Assembly (NCBI RefSeq): GCF_000938255.1 | Contig: NZ_JYMR01000010.1 | Span: 80,222 to 144,221 of the forward strand | Length of the DNA: 64,000 nt | From: Bradyrhizobium sp. LTSP849 | Lineage (GTDB): Bacteria > Pseudomonadota > Alphaproteobacteria > Rhizobiales > Xanthobacteraceae | Direction: 5' to 3' | Shown: positions 36,040 to 44,176 of the stretch, piece by piece | How positions within the stretch are numbered: the first letter of the stretch is position 1 | Layout of the letters: the number at the start of each line of letters is the position of its first letter | The notes under the pieces: model-generated | Database searches by the model: none | What the model saw: only the letters and a program-made list of their open reading frames with translations | Told to the model about the DNA's origin: nothing | Made by a program: the position numbers and the translations under genes

Positions 36040-36259
36040 AGGCAACACGGCGAGCAGCTCGCTCTTTAATCCAGTCGTCTATTTCACATTCGATCCAGCC
36101 GACTCGGTTCTCACCGAGCGGCACGCGCTTTGGAAACTTACGTTCGGCCTCAAGCGTGTACAGGTGACGTCGGGTGTATCCAATCCCTCGCATCTCTTGC
36201 AGATCGCAATAACGAAGCAGCTTCATCGGTTTCTGATTATCGTTCGCGGCAATTGGCAT
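36038..36259 (-). CDS. AlpA-family regulator / excisionase-like protein
   Basis: 73 residues with a winged helix-turn-helix of the AlpA/MerR-like type: LLRYCDLQEMRGIGYTRRHLYTLEAERKFPKRV, then VGWIECEIDDWIKERAARR at the end. In satellites and prophages such proteins act as excisionases or switch on excision and replication. The start at 36,259 leaves a short leader before the HTH; 36,226 is also possible. Position next to attL fits a role in excision. Confidence 0.82.
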   Translation of the reverse strand: MPIAANDNQKPMKLLRYCDLQEMRGIGYTRRHLYTLEAERKFPKRVPLGENRVGWIECEIDDWIKERAARRVA

Positions 36260-36333
36260 TCTCAAAATGTCTCCTCTCAAAATGAAAGCCGCTCGCGCTA
36301 AATCGCACGAGCGGTAGGCAATCGAGCTTGCCT

Positions 36334-36684
36334 CTAACGTTGGCTCCACGCCGGTTCTAAATGCGCGTTGTCCCAATTGAGCAGCCGGTTGAAGTGCGGC
36401 CATTTCACCTGTGACGTGCCGCTATCAACGTCGATGACGACGCCAGCCGCACAGTTTTCGTTGCCGGCTTCCACAACCCGGTCACCGGGCAGTGGTGACC
36501 AAGGTGAGAGTTCATCGGCTCGGTAAAAGCACTCTTCATCGCGTTCGGTTCGCGTGACCTCGTAGCCCTTTTCACTGCCGCCGATGACGCAAACGATCCC
36601 GTCCGACGTTCGGGCGTAAGCGCCAACCTCAAAGAGACACGGCTCCTCGCCACCGGAAACCGGTGCATCAACATGCATATTCAT
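36334..36684 (-). CDS. Element protein of unknown function
   Basis: 116 residues, start behind GAGGG. It looks beta-rich (GIVCVIGGSEKGYEVTRTE, AAGVVIDVDSGTSQVKW), like a small SH3- or KOW-type barrel, but I cannot assign a family. It precedes the AlpA gene on the same strand and may share its transcript. Confidence 0.6.
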   Translation of the reverse strand: MNMHVDAPVSGGEEPCLFEVGAYARTSDGIVCVIGGSEKGYEVTRTERDEECFYRADELSPWSPLPGDRVVEAGNENCAAGVVIDVDSGTSQVKWPHFNRLLNWDNAHLEPAWSQR

Positions 36685-36951
36685 CTGGATTCCCTCACAG
36701 AAGACTCGCCGGAGCCTTCGTGGGAGGAACCTATCCAAAACGGCGACAAATAGCAAGTCCGTTTTCAGCTAAGTCATTGACATATAGGGCGAATTGCCCT
36801 ATCAGCCAGCAAGGCGACTGTTGAATTCGCTCAAAGAAACTTCCGAATTGTCCAACTTCTCCGCGCATAAAATAAATTTTCGACCGCATCTGTCGCCACG
36901 CGGTCAAAAGAACAAATTGCGAACACTAGGCAAGCGTGGCACAATTGCCCG

Positions 36952-37164
36952 ATGCCAGCTTCCACCAAAAGCCACCTCGCTCCGGACCGCCTCGAAGCGG
37001 CGGCCGATCATGCAATTGAGGCATGCGGCGGCGACGCACGGGAAGCGGTGAAGGCGCTGATTGTCGCCAACGAATTCCTTGAGCGACGCCTAGAGGAGCT
37101 TGCTTCGCCGGGCTACGCGCGGGGCCGTGTGCTGCCGCGCGATCGAAAAGATTGGTACGATTGA
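36952..37164 (+). CDS. Small element protein, unknown
   Basis: 70 residues, helical: LAPDRLEAAADHAIEACGGD followed by REAVKALIVANEFLERRLEE and a charged end RDRKDWYD. Similar small proteins are common in rhizobial mobile elements. It is the first gene of a rightward run of small genes and the defence pair. Confidence 0.55.
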   Translation: MPASTKSHLAPDRLEAAADHAIEACGGDAREAVKALIVANEFLERRLEELASPGYARGRVLPRDRKDWYD

Positions 37165-37173
37165 GAGGGCTTT

Positions 37174-37386
37174 ATGGATAATTGTCCGATTTGTGGTGCT
37201 GAAGCCGAGAGACTTCCCAAGACTGGGGACTCGGAGGGCTTTGATTGCTCGCGGCATGGCAAGTTCAAAGTCGCCGACAGCGTCTTTGCCATTGAAACCA
37301 ATGGACGATGGGAAAGCGCGCTTGTGAAAGCAAAAGCCCGCGCCAAGGTTGACGAGCTGCCTCTGATCATGACCTACGATTTCTAA
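37174..37386 (+). CDS. Small zinc-ribbon-like element protein
   Basis: 70 residues starting 9 bases after the previous gene, so one operon. MDNCPICGAEAERL with a later DCSRHGKF gives a C-x2-C ... C-x2-H pattern that could bind zinc. Function unknown. Confidence 0.6.
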   Translation: MDNCPICGAEAERLPKTGDSEGFDCSRHGKFKVADSVFAIETNGRWESALVKAKARAKVDELPLIMTYDF

Positions 37387-37387
37387 C

Positions 37388-37735
37388 ATGCCCACTGACG
37401 CGCAAAACGGGGCCATTAGGCTGTACTTGTCTATCCTCGAAGAAACAAAGGTCAGAATAGATTGCATCAACGTGGCCTTGAGCGGTCGGACCAACTTGCC
37501 AGAACGAAGCGCCATCGAATTTTGCTATCTGCAACTCCGCATGCTCTGCGAACTGACCGCGATTGGATGTTTGGTCGTTCACGGTGACATCGAAGGAACA
37601 AGGGGTAGGTCTACTCGGCGGAAACGCACACGTTGTGTGTGCACTCGCCGACGGGAACGGACGCGCCAGCGTAAATTTTGCGGAGGCACCGATCCTTGGG
37701 CGATGAGCAGCCGGCAAAAGCTTTCTTTCGGATAG
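37388..37735 (+). CDS. Element protein of unknown function, probably frameshifted or truncated
   Basis: The first 70 residues look natural (GAIRLYLSILEETKVRIDCI, FCYLQLRMLCELTAIGCLVV). After HGDIEG the frame turns into an Arg/Cys-rich run that does not look like protein. At the same point another frame reads VCALADGNGRASVNFAEA, which looks better. A frameshift near 37,600 or a recombination junction is likely. The start is one base after the previous stop. Confidence 0.45.
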   Translation: MPTDAQNGAIRLYLSILEETKVRIDCINVALSGRTNLPERSAIEFCYLQLRMLCELTAIGCLVVHGDIEGTRGRSTRRKRTRCVCTRRRERTRQRKFCGGTDPWAMSSRQKLSFG

Positions 37736-37914
37736 GCCCCCTGGCGATCATCATCACGGCCGTCGGTGCCCGTGGAGGCCCAAGGTCCGGGCACAACTCC
37801 TCTCTCAATGCCTAATCAAGCTTGTACGCGTTGCTCAACCTAAGGTAACGTAAGTCAACCAACGGCCGCAAAATGCCTCGCCGCATCGCCGACATTTCAG
37901 AAAGGGGGGGCTAA

Positions 37915-38304
37915 ATGCCCAAAAAACGAGTCTTCATCAGCTTCGATTACGATCACGACGAAATATTGAAAACGTTTCTTGTGGGCCAATCGAAAAACGA
38001 TGACACCCCTTTCGAACTAGCGGATTGGTCAATCAAAGAACCGCTTTCAGGAAATTGGAAGGACAAAGCTCGGCGCCGCATAAAGGGCGTTGATTTGGTT
38101 GCGGTCATCTGTGGTGAGCACACTGATACTGCCACTGGCGTAAGTGCCGAAATCACAATAGCGCAAGAGGAAAAGATTCCGTATTTTCTGCTCAACGGTT
38201 ATTCTGGCACTGTATGTAAGAAGCCCAAAGCCGCCAAAGACAGCGATAAAATCTATAAATGGACGTGGGATAACCTAAAATCCCTAATCGCCGGGAACCG
38301 CTAA
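37915..38304 (+). CDS. TIR-like domain protein, ThsB family (Thoeris sensor)
   Basis: 129 residues, nearly all one TIR-like fold of the ThsB type. The opening KKRVFISFDYDHDEIL (about 3-18) is the first strand and loop. LADWSIKEPL and RRRIKGVDLVAVICGEHT follow, and SAEITIAQEEKIPYFLL carries the likely catalytic Glu79. In Thoeris, such proteins sense phage and make a cyclic ADP-ribose-type signal from NAD. The ribosome binding site AAAGGGGGG is strong. Its stop is one base before the caspase-like gene, so the pair is co-translated. The local base composition is visibly less GC-rich than the chromosome. Confidence 0.88.
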   Translation: MPKKRVFISFDYDHDEILKTFLVGQSKNDDTPFELADWSIKEPLSGNWKDKARRRIKGVDLVAVICGEHTDTATGVSAEITIAQEEKIPYFLLNGYSGTVCKKPKAAKDSDKIYKWTWDNLKSLIAGNR

Positions 38305-38305
38305 C

Positions 38306-39262
38306 GTGCGTCGCGCCCTTTGTGTTGGTGTCGACGAATATGAGTTCGGTGCGCTTCGTGGGTGCGTGAACGATGCGAAGCGTTTGAGCACATTGTTGAG
38401 TAGGCATGCCGACACTAGTCGCAACTTCGACTGCAGAACGATTGTCGCGCCCATTGGTGACAAAAACGTTGTTACACGACCAGTTCTGCGGGACCAGTTG
38501 CATCAGTTGTTTGACGAGCCGGCAGACGTCGCGCTGCTTCATTTTTCGGGTCACGGTACTATCAACAATCTAGATGGCTATCTCGTGACACAAGATGCTG
38601 CAACGTATGACGAGGGCGTTGCAATGAGCGATGTGCTGAAGCTGGCGAACGACTCAAAAGCTAAAGAGATAGTGGTTTTACTAGATTGCTGCTTTTCCGG
38701 CAGATTGGGTAATCCGCCAATCGTGGACAACACTAAAGCTATCCTCCGCGAAGGAATTTCTATCTTAACAGCAGGCCGAGGCAATCAACCGTCGGTGGAA
38801 ACCAGTGGCGGTGGAGTTTTTACCTCTCTTGTCATTGATGCCCTAGAAGGGGGCGCCGCGAATTTGCTCGGACAAGTAAGTGCTCCAGCAATTTATGCGT
38901 TTGTCGAAGCTGCGCTTGGCGCGTGGGATCAACGTCCCCTATTTAAAGCGCACCTGTCGAACGTCCTTGAATTGCGCCGGAGCACTCCACCGATCCCGCG
39001 TACTATTTTGCAGAATTTGCCAAGCATCTTTCCGCTTCCAGCGGAAGACCATGCACTTGACCCGTCCTTCGAAAGCACGTCTCCGATCGCGATACCCGCC
39101 AACGTTGATCGGTTCAACGATCTACAAGCACTGTATCGAGTTCATCTGGTTGCGCCGGTCGGAGCCATCCACATGTACAATGCGGCTATGGAATCGAAAG
39201 CTTGTCGACTGACGGCGACAGGCCGATACTATTGGCGCCTGGCAAACGATGGCAGGATTTAG
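38306..39262 (+). CDS. Caspase-like protease (peptidase C14 fold), putative type IV Thoeris effector
   Basis: 318 residues, GTG start one base after the TIR gene's stop. The N-terminal half is a caspase/metacaspase fold: His83 in LLHFSGHGTINN and Cys129 in VVLLDCCFSG form the dyad. SILTAGRGNQPSVETSGGGVFTS is the substrate-side loop. The last 55 residues (FNDLQALYRVHLVAPVGAIH to TGRYYWRLANDGRI) look like a separate winged-helix-type module. TIR plus caspase-like protease is the gene pair of type IV Thoeris, in which the TIR-made signal activates the protease and stops phage growth by cell death or dormancy. Confidence 0.88.
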   Translation: MRRALCVGVDEYEFGALRGCVNDAKRLSTLLSRHADTSRNFDCRTIVAPIGDKNVVTRPVLRDQLHQLFDEPADVALLHFSGHGTINNLDGYLVTQDAATYDEGVAMSDVLKLANDSKAKEIVVLLDCCFSGRLGNPPIVDNTKAILREGISILTAGRGNQPSVETSGGGVFTSLVIDALEGGAANLLGQVSAPAIYAFVEAALGAWDQRPLFKAHLSNVLELRRSTPPIPRTILQNLPSIFPLPAEDHALDPSFESTSPIAIPANVDRFNDLQALYRVHLVAPVGAIHMYNAAMESKACRLTATGRYYWRLANDGRI

Positions 39263-39290
39263 CGTTTCTGGCAGGGCCTACCCGCTTGCT

Positions 39291-39788
39291 TTAGTCCATT
39301 CTTCGTATTTCCTTTTCGATGGGATTGATCTGTACGATTCTGCAAGGTCTTTTTCCAGCGTAGTGCACGATGTCGGCTGTACCACCAAGCCCGTCGGCTG
39401 GCTTGCCGTCCCAAATTGCAAACAGGACGTTCGAGTTATCGACCACATATTTTCCGGCTTCGAAAAATGCGCGGTGCGAGTCGCCGCTCCATTTGAGCTG
39501 AACTCGCTGCGACCTGCCAAGAAGGCGCCGATACGTCGCCAAGTCGGGGCCTTCAAAATACCGCTCGTAACCGGCGAGCGGTAGGACTGCTATGTTGGAG
39601 ATGCCGAGGCTGAGGACAATCTCTGCAAATATCTGATCGCTTCCCACGGCAAGCGAAGAATACGCTTTAACGATCCGCTCCGACTTGACGATTTCACTTC
39701 GCAACGAAGAGGAAACCCACTCCCAATCAATACCCGGTCGACTTTGGTGACCGCTGACGCCAATCGCTAGCCCGGCAGATGTTGTCAT
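39291..39788 (-). CDS. SLOG-domain nucleotide-sensing protein
   Basis: 165 residues with a Rossmann-like SLOG fold: LAIGVSGHQSRPG (strand 1), AYSSLAVGSDQIFAEIVL (the A-x-GSDxxxA motif), VVDNSNVLFAIWDGKPADG and GGTADIVHYA. SLOG proteins bind or process nucleotide signals and occur with SLATT membrane effectors in predicted defence systems. Here its gene lies 22 bases after the DUF4231 gene on the same strand. It converges on the caspase-like gene with 28 bases between stops. Confidence 0.78.
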   Translation of the reverse strand: MTTSAGLAIGVSGHQSRPGIDWEWVSSSLRSEIVKSERIVKAYSSLAVGSDQIFAEIVLSLGISNIAVLPLAGYERYFEGPDLATYRRLLGRSQRVQLKWSGDSHRAFFEAGKYVVDNSNVLFAIWDGKPADGLGGTADIVHYAGKRPCRIVQINPIEKEIRRMD

Positions 39789-39810
39789 GTCTCAGATTCT
39801 ATCACAGCAG

Positions 39811-40290
39811 TTAAATCCGGCCTTCCGGAGGGTTTGAAGTAGGTTGGTTCGCGCTGATTATCACGTTCAAGGTAGCGGAGTTCTCGGAAGCAATCTGCCC
39901 CTCGCACCGCTCAACAAACAACAAGAATGCGTCCTCGGGAGACATGTTCCTATAGGGACCCTCGCCAGTCTGAAATAAGAACTTTTCACGCGATAGGAAT
40001 TGTTCAGTCGACCGATAATTCTTCCACTGGTCCCCGAAGTGGTACACTCCATCAAGCGCGACCGAAATACTGACAAGGAGGCTAAGGACGGTGATTACGC
40101 CCGTCCGGTATGCATCATATGCAGCGAAACTGACGTTAGCGCTGATCGGTACGATGAGCGCTCCCACAACAGAAGCGGTCTTCAATCTGAGATACGCGCT
40201 TTTCGCAGAAACCGCTTTCTTGTCGTACCAATCTGCAAACTGATTAACTCTTTGCCCAATATACTCATCAGCGGTCATGCTCTTGAACAC
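39811..40290 (-). CDS. DUF4231 / SLATT-like two-helix membrane protein
   Basis: About 159 residues. An N-terminal helix (DEYIGQRVNQFADWYDKKA) leads to two membrane helices (ASVVGALIVPISANVSF and VITVLSLLVSISVALDGV). A C-terminal helix with NYRSTEQFLSREKFLFQTGEGPYR follows, the DUF4231 signature. SLATT/DUF4231 proteins are thought to be pore-forming effectors triggered by a nucleotide signal. The GTG at 40,290 behind GGGGAGGACAAC is the best start; the frame is open to 40,314. It forms an operon with the SLOG gene. Confidence 0.8.
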   Translation of the reverse strand: MFKSMTADEYIGQRVNQFADWYDKKAVSAKSAYLRLKTASVVGALIVPISANVSFAAYDAYRTGVITVLSLLVSISVALDGVYHFGDQWKNYRSTEQFLSREKFLFQTGEGPYRNMSPEDAFLLFVERCEGQIASENSATLNVIISANQPTSNPPEGRI

Positions 40291-40410
40291 GTTGTCCTCC
40301 CCAAACGGCAACATTCAGGGTCAGGTTAGCGACCTATGGTTGATCTTGGCAAGGTTCATCAGGCGCCCCGTGACTGGGCGAAGGTGACGCGTCTCCCTAG
40401 ACAACGTTTG

Positions 40411-42027
40411 TTACGCAAACGCCAATCCGTTCGCCCATTCTTCATTTACGTATGAACTCGACACGCTAGCGTTTGCTGCCGCGCGGCCGGTCGACATGAT
40501 CGCAGCCACAGCCGGATCGATGCGGTCGATAGATTTTGCCTTGTGAGGTCGACGGTTGCCGCTAGCGTCTTCCATGAACACGAGGTTGCCGACTGCCCAC
40601 CGCAAGATGGGATTACCGCCGTGCACAAGCCGTCGTTCGAATAGAGCTTTTTCGAACTCGATCACAGGCGCCGCAAACGTAGCAAGGTTTTGCGGAAATT
40701 CACACACCGGCAGGCCGTCTTCCGCAAGCGAGTCCATCATCTGCCGTGCCGACCATCGATCGAAGGCGATTTCTTGAACGTCGAATAGCTCGCACATCTC
40801 GCGTATCGCTGCTTCAACAATGGCAAGGTCTACCGTGTCGCCGGGGGTAGCAGTCAAATATCCCTGATCCCGCCACAGAACGTACGGCACGTGATCCACG
40901 TCGGAACGCTTACGAATGCCTTCTTCTGGCGCGAATGACCGAACGTGAAGGGCATAGGTATTGTCATTGGCCGGTGCGGGCATTTCGATCGTTGCGGATA
41001 CCGCGCATAAGTCCGTCACTTTTGACAGGTCGACGCCAATCCACACTTTGCATCCTTCAAGGTCTACTAGATTGAAGGGCGCTTTACCTTCGTCCCAAAC
41101 GGCAAGATCGAATGCCGGCTCTGCTGCGCCATCCAACCACATGCCAAGATGCAGCCGCTTGAACACCTCACGCTGTGCGGGCCGGTGCTCTGACTCACGA
41201 ACGAACTTCCGTAGACCGTCGATATCCGGATAGCCATGGGCGAGGCCAGGATTCGTATCCCGCCACACCTGTTCGTCCCGCCAATCTGCATCGGCATCGG
41301 CCTGAAACAGAATCGGCAGGAACGAGTCGTCGACTACAGAACCATCCGCAACCCGTTTCGCGTATTCGTACAAGTCCCAAGCTATTGTGGTCTGCCCAAC
41401 GCCTGCAGTTGTGGCGATGAACAGAAGCGAGCCGGGGGTCTTGTTCAGACCCGACGTAATCGCATAGTACAAATCGCCTTTCCGGAACTCGTGTAGTTCG
41501 TCGACGAACGCAAAGTTTGGAGTTCGGCCATGCGCGGTCGCAGCATCTGCCGACATGGCTCGGTACTGGGCACCGGACTTCTCGTGAGTAATCCTGTTGT
41601 TAGTCGACTGAACCCGGGTTGCCTCTACCAATCGGGGGTGGACGGCAATCATACCGGCCATTTCGTCCAGGGTGAGCCGGGCCTGATCTCTGTCGTTGGC
41701 GATGGAGACGGCAAGCCCTTGCGGAACGCGCTCCGGCCCAACGGTGTGTAGCAACTCGATTGCGGCGGCGAGGGTCGTCTTCCGATTGCCGCGGCCGATC
41801 AGCATGAAAACTGTTTTGATGCGGCGCTGTTTGTTCGGGAGCGTATCGCCGTAGATGCGACGTACAATCCGTTCCTGCCACGGATCAAGCTGGAAAGCCT
41901 TCCTAGGCTGATCGCTTTTCGGATGGCGGAGAGCCCTGATAAACTTCACGGCGCGCTCGCCGTAGCCGTGAGGGTCGGGCAGTGGGCTGTCGTTAAATAT
42001 CCACTCCAAATTCGTCTTCGTTGTCAT
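40411..42027 (-). CDS. Phage terminase large subunit
   Basis: 538 residues. The ATPase part has Walker A in VFMLIGRGNRKTT (78-84), Walker B in NFAFVDELHEF, and an adenine-binding segment with FQLDPWQERIVRRI. The nuclease part starts near VWIGVDLSKVTDLCAV. It pumps DNA into the capsid and cuts it. The start overlaps the TerS gene by 35 bases. The length is normal for the HK97-type TerL group, so the gene looks intact. Confidence 0.93.
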   Translation of the reverse strand: MTTKTNLEWIFNDSPLPDPHGYGERAVKFIRALRHPKSDQPRKAFQLDPWQERIVRRIYGDTLPNKQRRIKTVFMLIGRGNRKTTLAAAIELLHTVGPERVPQGLAVSIANDRDQARLTLDEMAGMIAVHPRLVEATRVQSTNNRITHEKSGAQYRAMSADAATAHGRTPNFAFVDELHEFRKGDLYYAITSGLNKTPGSLLFIATTAGVGQTTIAWDLYEYAKRVADGSVVDDSFLPILFQADADADWRDEQVWRDTNPGLAHGYPDIDGLRKFVRESEHRPAQREVFKRLHLGMWLDGAAEPAFDLAVWDEGKAPFNLVDLEGCKVWIGVDLSKVTDLCAVSATIEMPAPANDNTYALHVRSFAPEEGIRKRSDVDHVPYVLWRDQGYLTATPGDTVDLAIVEAAIREMCELFDVQEIAFDRWSARQMMDSLAEDGLPVCEFPQNLATFAAPVIEFEKALFERRLVHGGNPILRWAVGNLVFMEDASGNRRPHKAKSIDRIDPAVAAIMSTGRAAANASVSSSYVNEEWANGLAFA

Positions 42028-42400
42028 CGTCGGTAGCGCCGCCCTTGTTCTTTGACCGGCTGGCAGGCGTGATCCCGCATTCGGCCGCGAGCCGTCGTGC
42101 GGCCTCGATATTCTCTTTATGGATTGTGGTTTCCGGTCGTCGCTTGGACTCGCCGGTTGGGCTGATGAATGTCAGGCCGTGTTTCTGGATTACCGCTTCG
42201 CATTCGCGGATGCGTGCCACCGCAATGCAATAGGACTCGACGGTCGATAATTCGTGTGATGCGAGGCTACGGGCCTTCACCAATGCCGGCACGACGCGTG
42301 CCCATTCTTTCTTGGCGAACTTCGGCAGCCACGTAGGGGCTGGTGGAGATTTATCGAGTGCGCCGGGCAGGACGGTTATGGTAGGCTTACGGCCTCGCAT
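41993..42400 (-). CDS. P27-type terminase small subunit
   Basis: 135 residues. The opening MRGRKPTITVLPGALDKSPP and the helices FAKKEWARVVPALVKARSL and LSTVESYCIAVARIRECEAVI match the phage terminase small subunit P27 family, which recognises the packaging site. The acidic tail (TDDDNEDEFGVDI) is also typical. Encoded directly upstream of TerL. Confidence 0.9.
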   Translation of the reverse strand: MRGRKPTITVLPGALDKSPPAPTWLPKFAKKEWARVVPALVKARSLASHELSTVESYCIAVARIRECEAVIQKHGLTFISPTGESKRRPETTIHKENIEAARRLAAECGITPASRSKNKGGATDDDNEDEFGVDI

Positions 42401-42444
42401 GTTGCTGGTCTTTCTGATGAGCGCCGTGGTTGATTGGGGGAAAC

Positions 42445-43383
42445 GTGGCTCGACAAAGCATCGACGATCTGATGGCTCTCAAGCAGCGAAGGGGCCGAAG
42501 AGGCGGTCGATTTCCAGACCAAGATTCTGTCCGCCAACTTCGGGAAGCATGGGAGGCGTGCGTCAACCCAAGAGACCTGTTCGCAAGTCTCCTGCCAGCA
42601 CGACTCGTCACGTTGACTGAAGTGTTTTGTCGGTACTGGATACAGAAGCTGATTGACCACGGTCTGCCATACGATGAGCGCGCGATCGATCTAAAAGTTA
42701 ACATCAAATACGACCTGCCTCTAATACGCAGCCTTCAAGGCCAGAAGATGAGCGTAGGATTTCTGCTGTCTCACAACGTAGCGCTTTCTGAGATCGCAAC
42801 AATCAATGCGATTTTTTCGACTCTGATCGGCACAGACTTCTTTCAGTGGCTTGCGAAAGTGCAGCCTAGACTGATGTTCGATCACGATCCCCTTGGCGAT
42901 GACAGGATCGTCACCGACATCATAAAACTGAAACGAGTGATCGCACGACTATTCGAGGTGAGACATATCTTAGTTCATGAGTTCCCCGAGGAGCAGCCGT
43001 TAGATGTCGCCGAGATTGATGAAATGATTGAGGCTGTCGACACTTTCATCAACGCCGCAGACGAGGGATTCAGCCAACTGCTTCATGGACTTTACCCGGT
43101 CAATCAACAGGACATGAATCGAGCGGCTCGGGAAGCAAGTAGGGCCGTTGATCAAGAGCTTGAGAAACTGATCAATGAAGTTGCGAAGGGCTCACAGAGC
43201 GAAACGATCCGGCAAGTCCAGCAAGCGTGGCGTGCCTTTGCAGAGGCGGAGGCAGAGCGAAGCGCAGAAGATTGGGTCGGCGGTACTGGGCATCCACTCG
43301 TTTATTACTCTGCACTAAGGGCGCTTACATCCGACAGGCTGCATCAACTTCAGACGTGGGTCGAAGAGATGCTGCAATCGTGA
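42445..43383 (+). CDS. HEPN-motif protein with C-terminal LprI-like domain
   Basis: About 312 residues, GTG start behind GGGGGAAAC. The middle helical part contains FEVRHILVHEF, an R-x4-H motif (about R173, H178) typical of HEPN RNases. The last 55 residues (QQAWRAFAEAEAERSAED to SALRALTSDRLHQLQTW) resemble the lysozyme-inhibitor LprI N-terminal domain family. It is transcribed against the packaging genes, between TerS and HNH, so it is an inserted cargo gene rather than a structural gene. A role as a toxin or phage-defence nuclease is inference. Confidence 0.65.
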   Translation: MARQSIDDLMALKQRRGRRGGRFPDQDSVRQLREAWEACVNPRDLFASLLPARLVTLTEVFCRYWIQKLIDHGLPYDERAIDLKVNIKYDLPLIRSLQGQKMSVGFLLSHNVALSEIATINAIFSTLIGTDFFQWLAKVQPRLMFDHDPLGDDRIVTDIIKLKRVIARLFEVRHILVHEFPEEQPLDVAEIDEMIEAVDTFINAADEGFSQLLHGLYPVNQQDMNRAAREASRAVDQELEKLINEVAKGSQSETIRQVQQAWRAFAEAEAERSAEDWVGGTGHPLVYYSALRALTSDRLHQLQTWVEEMLQS

Positions 43384-43461
43384 AAGCCGCTGACGGGGTC
43401 AGCCTAAAATCTCCAATTCGGCGAAATACCGAACTTGAGACCCATGCGGTCTATGCTCCCG

Positions 43462-43803
43462 TTAAGCAAAGTTTACGTGGCACTCCCGGGGGTGACCGAA
43501 GCCACCATCCTGTTTCGCTGTCTTCCTTGAGTGGCAGCGATGGCAGAGCCAATGCAGGTTGGCGGCATCATCGGTGCCACCCGCGTTACGGGCCACCTTG
43601 TGGTCAAGGTGATAGCCGGGCCTCCACGGGCTAGCGCAGGACGTACAGGGCGTGTGCGGCGTAGAGCGACGCAGAGCCTGCCAGTCCGTGCCGTAGCCTC
43701 TGGCGCTCGCGCTGGGGCGTGCAGCTTGCCTTCGCCTCTGGCAGGCGCACAGCGTGCCACCTGACACCCTAAAGCCGCAGGGGCAGATGCGTGCGTGTTT
43801 CAT
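43462..43803 (-). CDS. HNH endonuclease
   Basis: 113 residues. A zinc frame of C53-C56 and C87-C90 surrounds the HNH core: YHLDHKVARNAGGTDDAANLHWLCHRCHSRKT with H68, N82 and H91. In HK97-type phages and cf-PICIs this HNH protein works with the terminase in packaging. The gene lies on the same strand as TerS and the head genes. Confidence 0.9.
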   Translation of the reverse strand: MKHARICPCGFRVSGGTLCACQRRRQAARPSASARGYGTDWQALRRSTPHTPCTSCASPWRPGYHLDHKVARNAGGTDDAANLHWLCHRCHSRKTAKQDGGFGHPRECHVNFA

Positions 43804-43849
43804 GAAACTCGTCTAACTGAGTACCCGCTAATCGGGATGGGAATGACAA

Positions 43850-44122
43850 ATGGCGACGCCTGCAGAAGTGGCTGACTGGATGCTAGCTGAGTTAGAAAGG
43901 CGCGAGCCAAATGGCCTTCGTCAGCATGATGCAGCGATAGCCATCGAACAGCATTTCGGTGACGAGTATGTCTATCGAAATGCCAACTTCAATCGCGCGA
44001 TAGAAAAGTCGGTATTGGCGGCATTCCGGCATATCACGCGGGACACCGTCGTATGGGACCGAAGCCGGCGACACTGGCGATTACGACGACCTAACGACTC
44101 TCCCGGCAGGCGAGAGTATTAG
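43850..44122 (+). CDS. Small element protein, unknown
   Basis: 90 residues, opposite in direction to its head-gene neighbours. EVADWMLAELERRE then DAAIAIEQHFGDEYVYRNANFN and AFRHITRDTVVWDRSRRHWRLR suggest a compact helical, possibly DNA-binding protein, similar to a widespread uncharacterised phage-associated family (DUF6953-like; not certain). It may be a cargo gene with its own promoter. Confidence 0.6.
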   Translation: MATPAEVADWMLAELERREPNGLRQHDAAIAIEQHFGDEYVYRNANFNRAIEKSVLAAFRHITRDTVVWDRSRRHWRLRRPNDSPGRREY

Positions 44123-44176
44123 AACCGGACTGGCTCGCATTACGTCCGTGCGTGGCCAGCCCGTTTCCGAATTGGT

